Assembly (NCBI GenBank): GCA_016795065.1
Contig: JAEUIU010000038.1
Coordinates: forward strand, 1-64,000
Direction of reading: 5' to 3'
DNA length: 64,000 nt
From: Phycisphaerae bacterium
GTDB lineage: Bacteria > Planctomycetota > Phycisphaerae > Phycisphaerales > SM1A02
The notes under the pieces are model-generated. The model was not told the origin of the DNA, ran no database searches, and saw only the letters and a list, made by a program, of their open reading frames with translations. The translations under genes and the position numbers were made by a program. Below are positions 51,523 to 60,986 of the stretch, piece after piece (position 1 is the stretch's first letter; every line of letters begins with the position of its first letter).

Positions 51523-53314
51523 ACATCTGCCCCATCTTCTTGCCTAACACCATGCTCGCCCCGACGAGGCAGACCGCGAGGAGGGCCATGCCCCAAACGC
51601 CCATCGCGCTGGCGACGTAGGGACCGTCACCGAGTCGGTCGGCGAAGGTGTAGATCGCCTTCGTGATCGGATAGTGGGCCTCGCGCTGGGCAAGAATGAG
51701 CGAGTCGCTGACCTCGAGCATGGCGAAGGCGAAGGCGAGAAGCCCGCCGGCGACGAGGTTGGCGACGATCAGCGGCAAGACCACGCGCCGCGTCATCGTG
51801 AAGCGGCTGGCCCCGAGGTTGAGCGCCGCTTCCTCAAGTTCCACCGAGGTCTGCTCGAGCCCCGCGACCGCGGAGCGCACGACATACGGCAGGCGGCGAA
51901 TCGCATAGGCGAGCACAAGGAGCGGCAACGGATTGGGCGTCGCACCTAACACGTCGCCCACCGGCTTGAGCGGCGCAGAGTTGAGCCACCCCACGACGCC
52001 GTCCGGGAGCCACCCGAGCAGGGCCGCCAGCCAACCGGGCATGGCACCATGGAAGGGCCATTCGAGGGTCATGGCGACATAGCCGAAGGCCATGACCAGA
52101 CCGGGGACAGCCAGCGGCAACATGACGAGGGCATCCAACAGCCACCGGCCGCGGATGCGCGAACGGACCAGGATTCGGGCGACCATGAGCCCGATGATCA
52201 GATCGACCACAACCGCTACGCCGGCCAGGAGGAGGCTGTTGCGAATTGCCCCTGCCGACAGCGGATTGGTCAGTGCGGTGCTGAAATGGTCGAGGGTCCA
52301 ATGCTGCGGGACGACGGATCGATACCACTGCCCGCTGGCGGTCAGGCTGGTGAGAAGGACACCGAGGTGCGGCAAAATGGCCAGGCCGATGACCGCACCG
52401 AACAGAAGATTCGCCGCGAGCGTCTTGCGACCATCGAGCTTCACCTCGCGGCTGCCGGTCGCGGCCTTCGAGTACATCGCGTAACTCTGCCTCCCGAGGA
52501 GGGTCTTCCCGAGAATGTAGAACCCGATCGCCGAGAGCAGCATCACTGCCGTCAGGGCGTAGGGCTGTCGCGACGTCTCCATCTCCTTGATGCCGTTGAA
52601 GATCTGGACTGGCGTGACCTGGTAGTACTCAAGCAGAAGCGGCGTACCGAGTTCGGTGAAGCTCCAGATGAAAACGATGGTCGCACCGGCGAAGAGACCA
52701 GGACGCACGAGAGGAAGGACGATGCGCCGGAATCGCGTCCATCGCGAGGCCCCGAGATTCGTCGCCGCGTCCTCCAGCGCCGGATCGAGGTTGGCGAGGG
52801 CCGCTGCGAGATTCAGGTAGAGAATCGGATAGAGGGCGAAGGCCTCAACCAGAACCAACATGGCGAAACCGCCCCGACCGAGGAAGTCGATCGGCCCGTG
52901 GGTGAGGCCGATCCCCTGGAGGAGGGCGTTGATGGCGCCCCCCTGCCCTAGGAGCTGGCGCAGGCCGATGGCCCCGACGAAGGGCGGCAGGATCAGGGGT
53001 GCGAGGAGGAGCGTCGTCACGATCCCCTTGCCGCGCCACGTTGAGCGACTCGAAACGACGGCCAGCGGGAAGGCGATCAGGATCGCAATAAGGGTCGTGC
53101 AAGTGGCGACGAGCGTGGCATTGAGAAGTCCCGTGCGCCAGGTCGGATTCGCGATCGTCTCGATGAGGGCGTGGCTGACGAAGCGCCCCTCGTCGTCAAA
53201 GATCGCGCCGCGCAGCGTCAGCCAGATTGGATAAAGCAGAAACGCGGCGAGGATCGCCAGGAGTGTCGCGAGGACCAGATAGGAACTGAATTGGGATCCG
53301 ACGCGGCCACGCAT
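51512..53314 (-). CDS. ABC transporter permease with two fused transmembrane domains (ferric-iron type)
   Basis: 600 aa. Two BPD-type permease domains in one chain, like FbpB/ThiP. Each ends with an EAA loop: EDAATNLGASRWTRFRRIVLPLVRPGLFAG (about 180-210) and EEAALNLGASRFTMTRRVVLPLIVANLVAG (about 495-525). At least ten hydrophobic helices are visible, beginning LVLATLLAILAAFLLYPIW. Such permeases usually carry Fe3+, thiamine or similar and need a periplasmic binding protein and an ATPase; neither is adjacent. The binding protein at 36663-38330 is a candidate partner. Two TTA codons (51545, 51947) are in GTTAG context. Confidence 0.92.
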   Translation of the reverse strand: MRGRVGSQFSSYLVLATLLAILAAFLLYPIWLTLRGAIFDDEGRFVSHALIETIANPTWRTGLLNATLVATCTTLIAILIAFPLAVVSSRSTWRGKGIVTTLLLAPLILPPFVGAIGLRQLLGQGGAINALLQGIGLTHGPIDFLGRGGFAMLVLVEAFALYPILYLNLAAALANLDPALEDAATNLGASRWTRFRRIVLPLVRPGLFAGATIVFIWSFTELGTPLLLEYYQVTPVQIFNGIKEMETSRQPYALTAVMLLSAIGFYILGKTLLGRQSYAMYSKAATGSREVKLDGRKTLAANLLFGAVIGLAILPHLGVLLTSLTASGQWYRSVVPQHWTLDHFSTALTNPLSAGAIRNSLLLAGVAVVVDLIIGLMVARILVRSRIRGRWLLDALVMLPLAVPGLVMAFGYVAMTLEWPFHGAMPGWLAALLGWLPDGVVGWLNSAPLKPVGDVLGATPNPLPLLVLAYAIRRLPYVVRSAVAGLEQTSVELEEAALNLGASRFTMTRRVVLPLIVANLVAGGLLAFAFAMLEVSDSLILAQREAHYPITKAIYTFADRLGDGPYVASAMGVWGMALLAVCLVGASMVLGKKMGQMFRA

Positions 53315-53373
53315 GCGGGCCGGAGTTTACCGAAAGCGCTTCCCTTCCGTTGACCCGATGGCAACCGACCGAC

Positions 53374-54990
53374 TCAACCGGTCCAGGCGCCAAGCAGGAT
53401 CGCCAGGTCTAGTGCATCGACGATGCTATCGCCGTTGAGATTCGCCGGGCCGTCGATGCCCCAGCCGCCCAACAGGATGGCCAGGTCCTCGGCGTCGACA
53501 TGATCGTCATCGTTGAGGTCGCCCAGCGGTCCGGTGTCGGTCATGAACCAGGCAAGCGCCACGGGCATGGTGGCCTGGGCTCCGCTCTTCCGCTTCACTT
53601 CGATGACGTAGTCGCCTGCGGCCAGACCGGTGACATACAGGTGTTCGACGTTGTCAATGGTCGAGATGCTCGAGACGTTGCCGCCCGCGAACGTCCCGCG
53701 GTCTCCAACCAGCGAGACGATCCCTGCTCCTGTCACCTTGTGGAGGTACAGGTCGATGTCCATGAGCGTGAAGTTCGCGAAGGTCGTTCCGACCGAGCGA
53801 TTCCAGCTCGCCAGGATCGATACCTCGTCGGTCTCGTCGTAGGCGGTGAACCGGTAGTAGACGCTCGCGTTGGAGGCGATCGTTGGGATCCAGTCCCAGC
53901 CGCGATCGATGATGGTGCGATTGCCGGGAATCGCCGCTGACCCGTTCTGCTCCTGGCCCGTCAGGATGTAGTGGCTTCGGTCGACGTTGACGAGGTCGGC
54001 CCCGTACAGCGGATCCAGCGGCGTGGAGGTTTGCCCGCGCGTTGGCCCTCGGGAAACGGGATTGTTCGTCCAGCCGGGACGATGAGTCGTGCCCGCCAGG
54101 AGGACGGTCTTGATCAGTGTGGCCTTGTCAGCGTTCGGGTTGCCGGCCAGTCCAGCATCGAGATCGGTGGTCTGAAAGAGAAGGGCCGCGACCGACCCGA
54201 CGATCGGCGTTGCGAAGCTCGTGAAGCTGCCTGGGGCCACGACGTCGGGTTTCCGTCGAAGCTGGCCGTCCAGGCCGGTGGGGGTGATCGCGTTGCAATG
54301 CTGCCCGTTGGCCAATCCAACCGTCAGGGCGTGGTAGCCGTAGCCAACGAGTGCGCTCGGCGCACTGCCCGCGCCGTTGTTCGTGCCGACGACCGCCAGC
54401 ACGTTGTCGCGGTTCTGCTCGAAGTCGAAGCGACGGAGGGCATCGTTGTCCAGGAAGGAGCTACCGAAGGACCCGATCCAACTGTGGTTGAAGATGCGCA
54501 TCCCGGCCGGCGGAAAGGCCGGCGGCGTGGCCCCCTGGTTGGTCTTGAGGAAGCTCGTGGTTGCCCACGTACCCGCGTTCCACACCGAGATGTTCGTGAT
54601 GCCAGGAGCGATGCTCGAGACGTTTCCGTACAAGGCAAGGCCGACACTGGTGGCATGGCCGCTGTTGCCAAACGCCCCATTCTGAGGGACGAAGGTCTTG
54701 CCGGAGAACTCGGGGTTGGCGGTATTGGGCCCGTAGTTGCCCGGCGACTCTTCGGCCTCGACCTGCCCCACTCCGTATCCCGCACCGGTAGGGAGGTTGG
54801 GTACACCTAGTCGAGCTTTGAGCGCGGTGAATCCGATGTCGTCGAAAACGTCGGCCGACGCCGGGGCGCCAGCAAGCATCGCAGCCGCTGTCAGTGCACC
54901 CAAGCAGCAGAGTGGGGTGCGGGAGCGAAGGTTGTTGGGCATCGCACTGCACGCCGATGGCGTGTAGGAAGTGGAGTTCTCTGTCGTCAT
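53374..54990 (-). CDS. Exported subtilase-like protein with dockerin-like C-terminus
   Basis: 538 aa from ATG 54990 (ATG 54942 also possible; neither has a Shine-Dalgarno). Leader LGALTAAAMLAGAPASA. S8-like motifs: GHATSVG (His region, around residue 112) and TSFATPIVGSVAALL (Ser region, around 261). The Asp region reads GVGQVEAEES instead of the usual DTG or DSG. C-terminal to it a beta-rich prepeptidase-like domain (about 385-480) has IDLYLHKV and YVIEVKRKS. The end carries two dockerin-like repeats, DLNDDDHVDAEDLAILLGGW and NLNGDSIVDALDLAILLGAW. Activity is uncertain. Confidence 0.87.
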   Translation of the reverse strand: MTTENSTSYTPSACSAMPNNLRSRTPLCCLGALTAAAMLAGAPASADVFDDIGFTALKARLGVPNLPTGAGYGVGQVEAEESPGNYGPNTANPEFSGKTFVPQNGAFGNSGHATSVGLALYGNVSSIAPGITNISVWNAGTWATTSFLKTNQGATPPAFPPAGMRIFNHSWIGSFGSSFLDNDALRRFDFEQNRDNVLAVVGTNNGAGSAPSALVGYGYHALTVGLANGQHCNAITPTGLDGQLRRKPDVVAPGSFTSFATPIVGSVAALLFQTTDLDAGLAGNPNADKATLIKTVLLAGTTHRPGWTNNPVSRGPTRGQTSTPLDPLYGADLVNVDRSHYILTGQEQNGSAAIPGNRTIIDRGWDWIPTIASNASVYYRFTAYDETDEVSILASWNRSVGTTFANFTLMDIDLYLHKVTGAGIVSLVGDRGTFAGGNVSSISTIDNVEHLYVTGLAAGDYVIEVKRKSGAQATMPVALAWFMTDTGPLGDLNDDDHVDAEDLAILLGGWGIDGPANLNGDSIVDALDLAILLGAWTG

Positions 54991-55172
54991 GGTGTGGTCG
55001 CCACGAGCCCCGCGGTTCCCGGACCGCAGCGGTCGCTCTGTCCCTCACCGTATCACCGGTTTGGGGATCACCCAAATACCAACATCATCCTTCACGGCAA
55101 TCCGACATCCTGATTGGGTGAAGATCGGCAGACCCTGTCGGAAGGGAGTGATGAGGCGGTTTCCGGATGGGG

Positions 55173-56069
55173 TTACCGCGACTGGTCATCTGGGGCGGCG
55201 GGCGTCGACGATTCGGCCTTCGGTTGCGGACTCGGTTCTGGCTCGGTCGGTGCCGGTTTCTTGACCGCCCCGGCCGTTCCGGCCATCTCGTTGGTCACCA
55301 GCATCTCGACGCGGGCGTTCCGGGCATCCGCCTGGACGGATCGTGCGTCGGCTTCCACCCGTTCGAAGTCGCCGACCGCCTTCACACGGATGCGCTCCCA
55401 ATCGATGCCGTTGGCCACCAGCGCTTCGGCGATGGCGATGGCCCGGTCGTAGCTGATGTCGAGTGCCTCGCGCTTCTTCTTGAAGCCTTCCGATACGCCG
55501 GTATGGCCGCGAACCTCGATCACCGAGTTTCGGCCTCGCTGCATTTTGGCAAACTCGCGCACCGTCGCCGCGGCAGCCTCGTCGACCTGCGTCGAGTGGA
55601 GGGCGAAGGTCACCAACGTGCCCTTGCCGAAGTGATCGGTCTCGCGCGGCGTCTTGACGTTCTCCTTGTCGCCCTTGGTGCCGTCGTCGCGGCTCTGGCC
55701 GGCGCCAGCATTCTCCTGGAGGCGTTCCAGGAGCTTGCGGTCCTCGGGATCGTCGGGATCGAGATTGTCGAGGGTGTGGAAAGCCTTCCGAACCGCGATC
55801 GCGAAGTCGATCACGTCGGGCTCGTTGGCGACGCCCTCTTGCTCTTCACCGCCGCCGCCCGGGTTGCCGCCCTTGGGCTGCACGTTCAGCGCGAACATGA
55901 TGACAAAGAAGCCCATCATGAGCATGACCATGTCGGCGAACGAGATGAGCCACTCCGGCGCGCCGGCCTCTTCCTCGTGACCGCCTCCGTGACCGCCACC
56001 GTGGCCGCCGCCATGACCGTGGCCCTTCTTCTTGTGTTCACCGCCACCGTGTTCGCCGTGATCAGCCAT
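55173..56069 (-). CDS. motB: MotB-type flagellar stator/OmpA protein with His/Gly-rich N-terminus
   Basis: 298 aa. The first 33 residues are a striking His/Gly/Lys tract (HGHGGGHGGGHGGGH). Then comes the MotB helix with the proton-carrying Asp: PEWLISFADMVMLMMGFFVIMFAL (about 39-62). After an acidic linker the OmpA-like peptidoglycan-binding domain follows (about 150-260: TLVTFALHSTQVDEAAAATVREFA, VIEVRGHTG and YDRAIAIAEALV). It anchors the stator to the cell wall. motA is upstream on the same strand; 50 bases separate the genes. Confidence 0.92.
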   Translation of the reverse strand: MADHGEHGGGEHKKKGHGHGGGHGGGHGGGHEEEAGAPEWLISFADMVMLMMGFFVIMFALNVQPKGGNPGGGGEEQEGVANEPDVIDFAIAVRKAFHTLDNLDPDDPEDRKLLERLQENAGAGQSRDDGTKGDKENVKTPRETDHFGKGTLVTFALHSTQVDEAAAATVREFAKMQRGRNSVIEVRGHTGVSEGFKKKREALDISYDRAIAIAEALVANGIDWERIRVKAVGDFERVEADARSVQADARNARVEMLVTNEMAGTAGAVKKPAPTEPEPSPQPKAESSTPAAPDDQSR

Positions 56070-56119
56070 GGGTGAGCTCGCGCGAGAGGGAGAGGGGGAG
56101 CGAAAGGGAGTTCGCCGTC

Positions 56120-56896
56120 TTACGCCGCACGCAGCGAGCTACGGATGGTCTGTGGGATGAAGGCCAGCATCTTCTCTTGCGTGGCCCGCGGGTTGTCGCC
56201 GGCCTGGATCGACAGGATGCCCTGAAGCATCATTTCCTTGGAGAGGATCTCTTCGCTGGAACGCAGGGCGAGCTTGTCGCCCATTGGGCCAGCGACAGCG
56301 TTGGCGAGCACGGTGCCGTACATGGTCGCAACGACCGCGACCGCCAGCATGCCGCCGAGGATCTCGATGTCACCGCCGAGGTTACCGAACATACCGATCT
56401 GACCGATCAGCGTCGCGACGAGGCCGTACCCAGGGCCGTAGAGCTTGATGAGATCGAAGAACTTCTTGCCCGCCTTGTGACGGTCCTGCATGGCCATCAC
56501 CTCGAAGCGAAGGGTCTGTTCAATCGTCGCCTCGTCCGTGCCGTCGACGGCCATCTTCAAGCCTGCCACGAGAAACGGGTCCTTGATCTTCTCGATCTCG
56601 GCCTCGAGGGCCAGGATGCCGTCTCGACGGGCCTTGTCGGAGAGGGTGTTCATGAGCTTGACCGTCTCGGCCGGGCTCAGTCCGCGCTCGAACATGAACC
56701 GCTTGATGTAGCCGGGAACGCTCTTCAGCTTGTCCATCGGCATGGCCATGAAGAGGACGCTGAGCGTTCCTCCGAAGACCATGACCAGGCCCTTCTCCGA
56801 GTAGAAGATCTCGAAGTGACCGTGGGAGGCGCGGAAGGCCACCCAGCCGCAGGCCAGGAATCCCAGAATGCATCCGATCAGGCTGGCTTTATCCAT
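56120..56896 (-). CDS. motA: Flagellar motor stator protein MotA
   Basis: 258 aa. Four membrane helices: ASLIGCILGFLACGWVAF and LVMVFGGTLSVLFMAM near the N-terminus, and GPGYGLVATLIGQIGMFGNLGG and GGMLAVAVVATMYGTVLANAVAGPMGDKL in the second half. The large cytoplasmic loop between helices 2 and 3 (about 55-150) interacts with the rotor FliG. Forms the stator with MotB encoded just downstream. No other flagellar genes are in the window. The stop is TAA followed by G. Confidence 0.95.
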   Translation of the reverse strand: MDKASLIGCILGFLACGWVAFRASHGHFEIFYSEKGLVMVFGGTLSVLFMAMPMDKLKSVPGYIKRFMFERGLSPAETVKLMNTLSDKARRDGILALEAEIEKIKDPFLVAGLKMAVDGTDEATIEQTLRFEVMAMQDRHKAGKKFFDLIKLYGPGYGLVATLIGQIGMFGNLGGDIEILGGMLAVAVVATMYGTVLANAVAGPMGDKLALRSSEEILSKEMMLQGILSIQAGDNPRATQEKMLAFIPQTIRSSLRAA

Positions 56897-57240
56897 CTCT
56901 CGGCCTCCGGTCAGACCACTTCAATCGCCTCATCTCAGGCCTTGGCAAGCCTGCGCCTCGGTGGGACCCGACGTCCCTCCGCTGGGCGTTCGAGGTGGCG
57001 TTGAAGCGCATGGACCGCCGCATGGGCGGTACGAACCTCGCATCCAGCATCGGCCGACGACGGCTCCTTCTGAAGCGGCTGTGCGGGCGAGGCGAGGTTT
57101 GGGCGACATGCGGGCGGCACCGAATGCCCGGTTGGTCGGTCTGCGCGGCCTGTGAGCTTTGGACTGGTCAAACCGTGGGCGGCCGCTCCCATGCGGGGTC
57201 GGCCCGCTCGCGTTATCGTTCGTCCTGATCCTCCACCCGT
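56897..57240. other. Divergent intergenic region between motA and the 2-hydroxyacid dehydrogenase gene
   Basis: About 344 bases that must hold promoters for both motAB (leftward) and the dehydrogenase (rightward). No clear -10/-35, repeat or terminator was recognised. Confidence 0.45.
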
Positions 57241-58203
57241 ATGAGCCAACGCCCCGTCGTCGTCGTCACCGAACTGCTTTCCGAGTGCGCGAGCGCTTGG
57301 CTCCTCGAGCGGTGCCGGGAAACCCACTGCGAGGTCCTGAAAGCCCGCCCTTGTGAGCCGGCCTTCGCCGAGGTCGCCGATCGGATCGTCGGGCTCATCG
57401 TGCGGACCTATACGACCGTCGACGAGAAGCTCCTCCGTTGCTTGCCCAACCTGAAGGTCGTCGGCCGAGGCGGGGTGGGTCTTGACAACATTGACGTCGA
57501 AGCGTGCCGGGCCCGGGGTGTTGTCGTGGTCTCGACGCCTGACGCCAATACCCAAGCCGTGGTCGAGTTCGTTCTCTGCTGCCTCTGCGATGCCCTCCGA
57601 CCGCGGGCCCCCCTCGAGCGGGCCCTGACCAAGGAGGAGTGGCACCAGGTCCGCGACGAGGAGCTGGTCGGCCTCTGGCAGATGAACGAGCTGACCTTGG
57701 GCATCCTCGGCCTTGGCCGGATCGGTCGCCGTGTGGCCGAGGTGGCCCGGGCGATCGGCTTCGAGGTCATCTTCCACGACATCCGCGGCATCACGGATGA
57801 GGAGCGGAACGGCGCCGAACCGGTCGACCTTGACACGCTTTTCGGCGAAAGCGACATCGTCACCGTGCACGTCGACGGGCGGGCGTCAAATCGACACTTC
57901 GTTGATGCCCGGCTGATGGCCCTCATGAAGCCGGACGCGATCCTGATCAACACCAGCCGCGGCTTCGTGCTCGACCATGAGGCCCTTGCGAACTGGCTCA
58001 AGGCCCATCCGGCCGCGGCAGCCCTGCTGGACGTCCACGACCCCGAGCCGATCCCCACCACGAACCCCTTGCTCGGGCTTGATAACGCCCACCTCACCCC
58101 CCACCTCGCGTCGCGCACGCTGACCGCGATGGACAACATGAGCTGGGTGGTGAAGGACGTGATGGCGGTGATCGAGGGCAAGACGCCCAAGTGGCCGGCG
58201 TGA
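57241..58203 (+). CDS. D-isomer 2-hydroxyacid dehydrogenase (phosphoglycerate dehydrogenase/CtBP type)
   Basis: 320 aa. The N-terminal substrate half (LLRCLPNLKVVGRGGVGLDNIDVEACRARGVVVVSTP) leads into the NAD domain LGILGLGRIGRRVAEVARAIG. The catalytic Arg is in INTSRGFVLD, Glu in VHDPEPIPTTNPL and His in LTPHLAS. It reduces a 2-oxo acid or oxidises 3-phosphoglycerate; the family cannot be told apart reliably here. No ACT domain. Divergent from motA. Confidence 0.9.
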   Translation: MSQRPVVVVTELLSECASAWLLERCRETHCEVLKARPCEPAFAEVADRIVGLIVRTYTTVDEKLLRCLPNLKVVGRGGVGLDNIDVEACRARGVVVVSTPDANTQAVVEFVLCCLCDALRPRAPLERALTKEEWHQVRDEELVGLWQMNELTLGILGLGRIGRRVAEVARAIGFEVIFHDIRGITDEERNGAEPVDLDTLFGESDIVTVHVDGRASNRHFVDARLMALMKPDAILINTSRGFVLDHEALANWLKAHPAAAALLDVHDPEPIPTTNPLLGLDNAHLTPHLASRTLTAMDNMSWVVKDVMAVIEGKTPKWPA

Positions 58204-58329
58204 GAGTGGTTTGAGAAGGGGCCTCTCCGACGGACATGACATCATTCTTCGACGGGCCTCGAAAGTGCTGATCCCTCGGCCGAGCGCATGGCGCTAGTGG
58301 GGTGACACCTCCACCCTTCCGAGGACCCC

Positions 58330-60951
58330 ATGCGCCGTACGCTTCTTTCCGCCATCCTTGTTAACGCGAGCGTCACCACCGCCAGCCATGCCGCGGTCGT
58401 CTACGTCAACGCCGGCCAGAATCTCCCGCTCGCATCGCAGGACGGAACGTCCTGGGCCACCGCCTATCAGCAGTTGTACGACGCCCTCTTCGAGGAACCG
58501 GGGAGCAACGAGTTCTGGATCGCCACCGGCGTCTACAAGCCCACACCAACCAACGATCGCTCGCAGCGATTCCTGCTGAATCAGAACCAAACGCTGTTTG
58601 GAGGATTCCTGCCGGGCGCGACGTCACTCAGCGAGCGCGACCCGGTCGCCCACCCGACCATTCTCAGTGGCGACATCGGGGCCCTTGGTGTCGAGACGGA
58701 CAACTCCTTCCGTATCGTGCAGATTCAGAACAACGGCGCAACGCTCGACGGACTCATCATCGAGGACGCCTACTCCTATTCCGACGGAACTGCAGGCGCC
58801 GGGGGCGTCAACGTGGTCGGCAGCCCGTTCACGCTTGAGCGCTGCGTGGTCCGCCGCTGCAAGGTGCTCGGCCGTGGCGGGGCGTTGCGCACGGTGGCGT
58901 CCAACGGGACCATCCGCCATTGCTCCTTCGAGCAGAACGTCTCCGAGGACGCAGGCGGAGCGCTCGACATCCAGAGCACGACCCTGCGGCTTGCCAACAC
59001 CCGCTTCGTCGGCAATCGCGGCGAATCGGGCGGGGCGATCTTCATCGTGTCGGTGATCAGCGGTTCGATCCAAAACTGCATCTTCAGCGGCAACACGGCA
59101 ACAGCCGGCTTCGGTGGTGCGATTGACCATTCCAACACGCCCCTCACCGTCAGCGCCTGCACCTTCGCCAACAACAGCGCGAGCATCGCCGGCGGCGCGG
59201 TGCGATTCAACTTGTTCAACGCAGGCAACTCGCTGAGCAACTGCCTCTTCAGCAACAACACCGCCCCGAACCTCCCCCAGATCTCGGCGTCGGCGGGGAG
59301 CCAGATCCTCCACAAAGGCTTCTCGAGCAACCCCTTCGCCGGCGCGGGGAACGTCGTCGTAGCCGCGCAGTTCGTCGATGCCGACGGCGCGGACAACATC
59401 GTCGGAACGGCTGACGATGACCTGCACCTCCGGTCCATTTCTGGCGCGATCGATCACGGCTGCGGCACGCTGTTGCCGCCGGACAACGCCGACCTTGACG
59501 GCGACGGCAACGTCGCGGAACCGTTGCCCGTCGACATCGACGGCGACCCGCGGCTAGTCGACGAGTTCCCGCCCAACACAGGTCTCGGTGCCCTGCCCTA
59601 CCTCGACTTTGGCGCCGACGAGGCTGAGGTCGACTACGTCGTCCTGTACGTGAACGCCGAGGTCCGCGGCGGCAACGGAGACGGCAGTTCCTGGTCGAAC
59701 GCGTTCAAGGATCTCCAGGAGGCCATCACGTTGGCCATCACCGGTGGCTTCCTCAAGCCGGTCGAGATCTGGGTCGCAGAAGGAACCTACTTCCCGACGG
59801 CTGATGGCGATCGCACCTTGAGCTTCTCGCCGTCGGGCAATCTGAAGATCTACGGCGGCTTCGATGGCGTCGAAACGAGCCGCGCCGAACGCCTGCCCTT
59901 CAAGTTCCCGACGATCCTGAGCGGCGAGATCGGCAGCGGTGCCCAGGGAGACAACAGCTTCCACGTCGTGCGCTTCAGCGGCGACAACGTCTACGCCGAA
60001 ACGCTGCTGGACGGCTTCGTGATCACCGGCGGATTCGCCAACGGCAACGGCCTGACCGAACTCGGCGCCGGAATCCTCATCGAGAACGTCGCCCGTCCCT
60101 CCGTCCGCAACTGCCGCTTCCTCGGCAACCACGCCGATGCCGGCGGCGGCGCAATCTGCGTCACCGGCAGCGGCACTGGCGCGTCCATCTTCAACTGCTA
60201 CCTCGCCGAGAACGTCGCCGGGCGCGGCGGTGCGATCAACGTGATCGAGGGTGCCGACCAGGTCGACGTGATCAACTGCACGATCGCGAGCAACCATGCG
60301 GACGCCGGAGGCGGCGTGTTTGCAAGCGACAACGGCACGCTGGTGACGATCATGAACACCCTCTTCACCCTCAACACCCACGGCGAGGCCGATGACGAGA
60401 CAGCCCATCTCTTCGCCGGAAGTGGAGCGACGATCAAGGTCGGCCACTCGGCCGTTCCCTGCGGCTCGGACCTCGGCGAGGACATGGTGTCGCTCCCGCC
60501 GAAACTCCTGGACCTTGCCGGCGACGATGATCTCATCGGTACGCTGGACGACGTGCTGGAGCTTGCTGCAGGGAGCCCCTGCATCGATGCCGGCACCCAG
60601 AGTTTCGCTTCGGCCAGCGTGCCGCAAGACACCTTCGACGCCGACGACGATGGCAGCCTCAACGAGTTTGCCCCCTTCGACATCGACGCCAGCCAGCGCC
60701 TGATCGACTGTCCGAACGTCCCCAATGCCGATGCCGATCTGGCCATCGATATTGGCGCCGACGAGGCGAACCTCGTTGCGTCCGGGCCGGGAAACCCGAG
60801 CGATCTGAATGGTGACAACCATGTCAACGGCGCCGATCTGGCCATCCTGCTCGGTGCTTGGGGCGGATCCGACCCATCCAACGACCTCACCGGCGATTGC
60901 ACGGTGAACGGAGCAGACCTGGCCGTGCTGCTGGGCTCGTGGACCGGCTAA
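58330..60951 (+). CDS. Large exported parallel beta-helix protein with two dockerin-like repeats
   Basis: 873 aa with a weak signal peptide (RRTLLSAILVNASVTTASHA). Two beta-helix blocks, about 20-440 and 450-790, each begin VVYVNAG/VLYVNAE, go through WATAYQQLYDALFEEP or WSNAFKDLQEAI, and contain repeated turn motifs such as NCRFLGNHADAGGGAI and NCTIASNHADAGGGVF, typical of right-handed helix surface proteins. The C-terminus holds DLNGDNHVNGADLAILLGAWG and DLTGDCTVNGADLAVLLGSWTG, i.e. two Ca-binding dockerin-like loops. It is probably a surface adhesin or glycan-binding protein; no catalytic site is obvious. The stop is TAA followed by C. Confidence 0.9.
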   Translation: MRRTLLSAILVNASVTTASHAAVVYVNAGQNLPLASQDGTSWATAYQQLYDALFEEPGSNEFWIATGVYKPTPTNDRSQRFLLNQNQTLFGGFLPGATSLSERDPVAHPTILSGDIGALGVETDNSFRIVQIQNNGATLDGLIIEDAYSYSDGTAGAGGVNVVGSPFTLERCVVRRCKVLGRGGALRTVASNGTIRHCSFEQNVSEDAGGALDIQSTTLRLANTRFVGNRGESGGAIFIVSVISGSIQNCIFSGNTATAGFGGAIDHSNTPLTVSACTFANNSASIAGGAVRFNLFNAGNSLSNCLFSNNTAPNLPQISASAGSQILHKGFSSNPFAGAGNVVVAAQFVDADGADNIVGTADDDLHLRSISGAIDHGCGTLLPPDNADLDGDGNVAEPLPVDIDGDPRLVDEFPPNTGLGALPYLDFGADEAEVDYVVLYVNAEVRGGNGDGSSWSNAFKDLQEAITLAITGGFLKPVEIWVAEGTYFPTADGDRTLSFSPSGNLKIYGGFDGVETSRAERLPFKFPTILSGEIGSGAQGDNSFHVVRFSGDNVYAETLLDGFVITGGFANGNGLTELGAGILIENVARPSVRNCRFLGNHADAGGGAICVTGSGTGASIFNCYLAENVAGRGGAINVIEGADQVDVINCTIASNHADAGGGVFASDNGTLVTIMNTLFTLNTHGEADDETAHLFAGSGATIKVGHSAVPCGSDLGEDMVSLPPKLLDLAGDDDLIGTLDDVLELAAGSPCIDAGTQSFASASVPQDTFDADDDGSLNEFAPFDIDASQRLIDCPNVPNADADLAIDIGADEANLVASGPGNPSDLNGDNHVNGADLAILLGAWGGSDPSNDLTGDCTVNGADLAVLLGSWTG

Positions 60952-60986
60952 CGGTCGACGCGTGCGGCGTTCGAGCGTCCCCCGAC

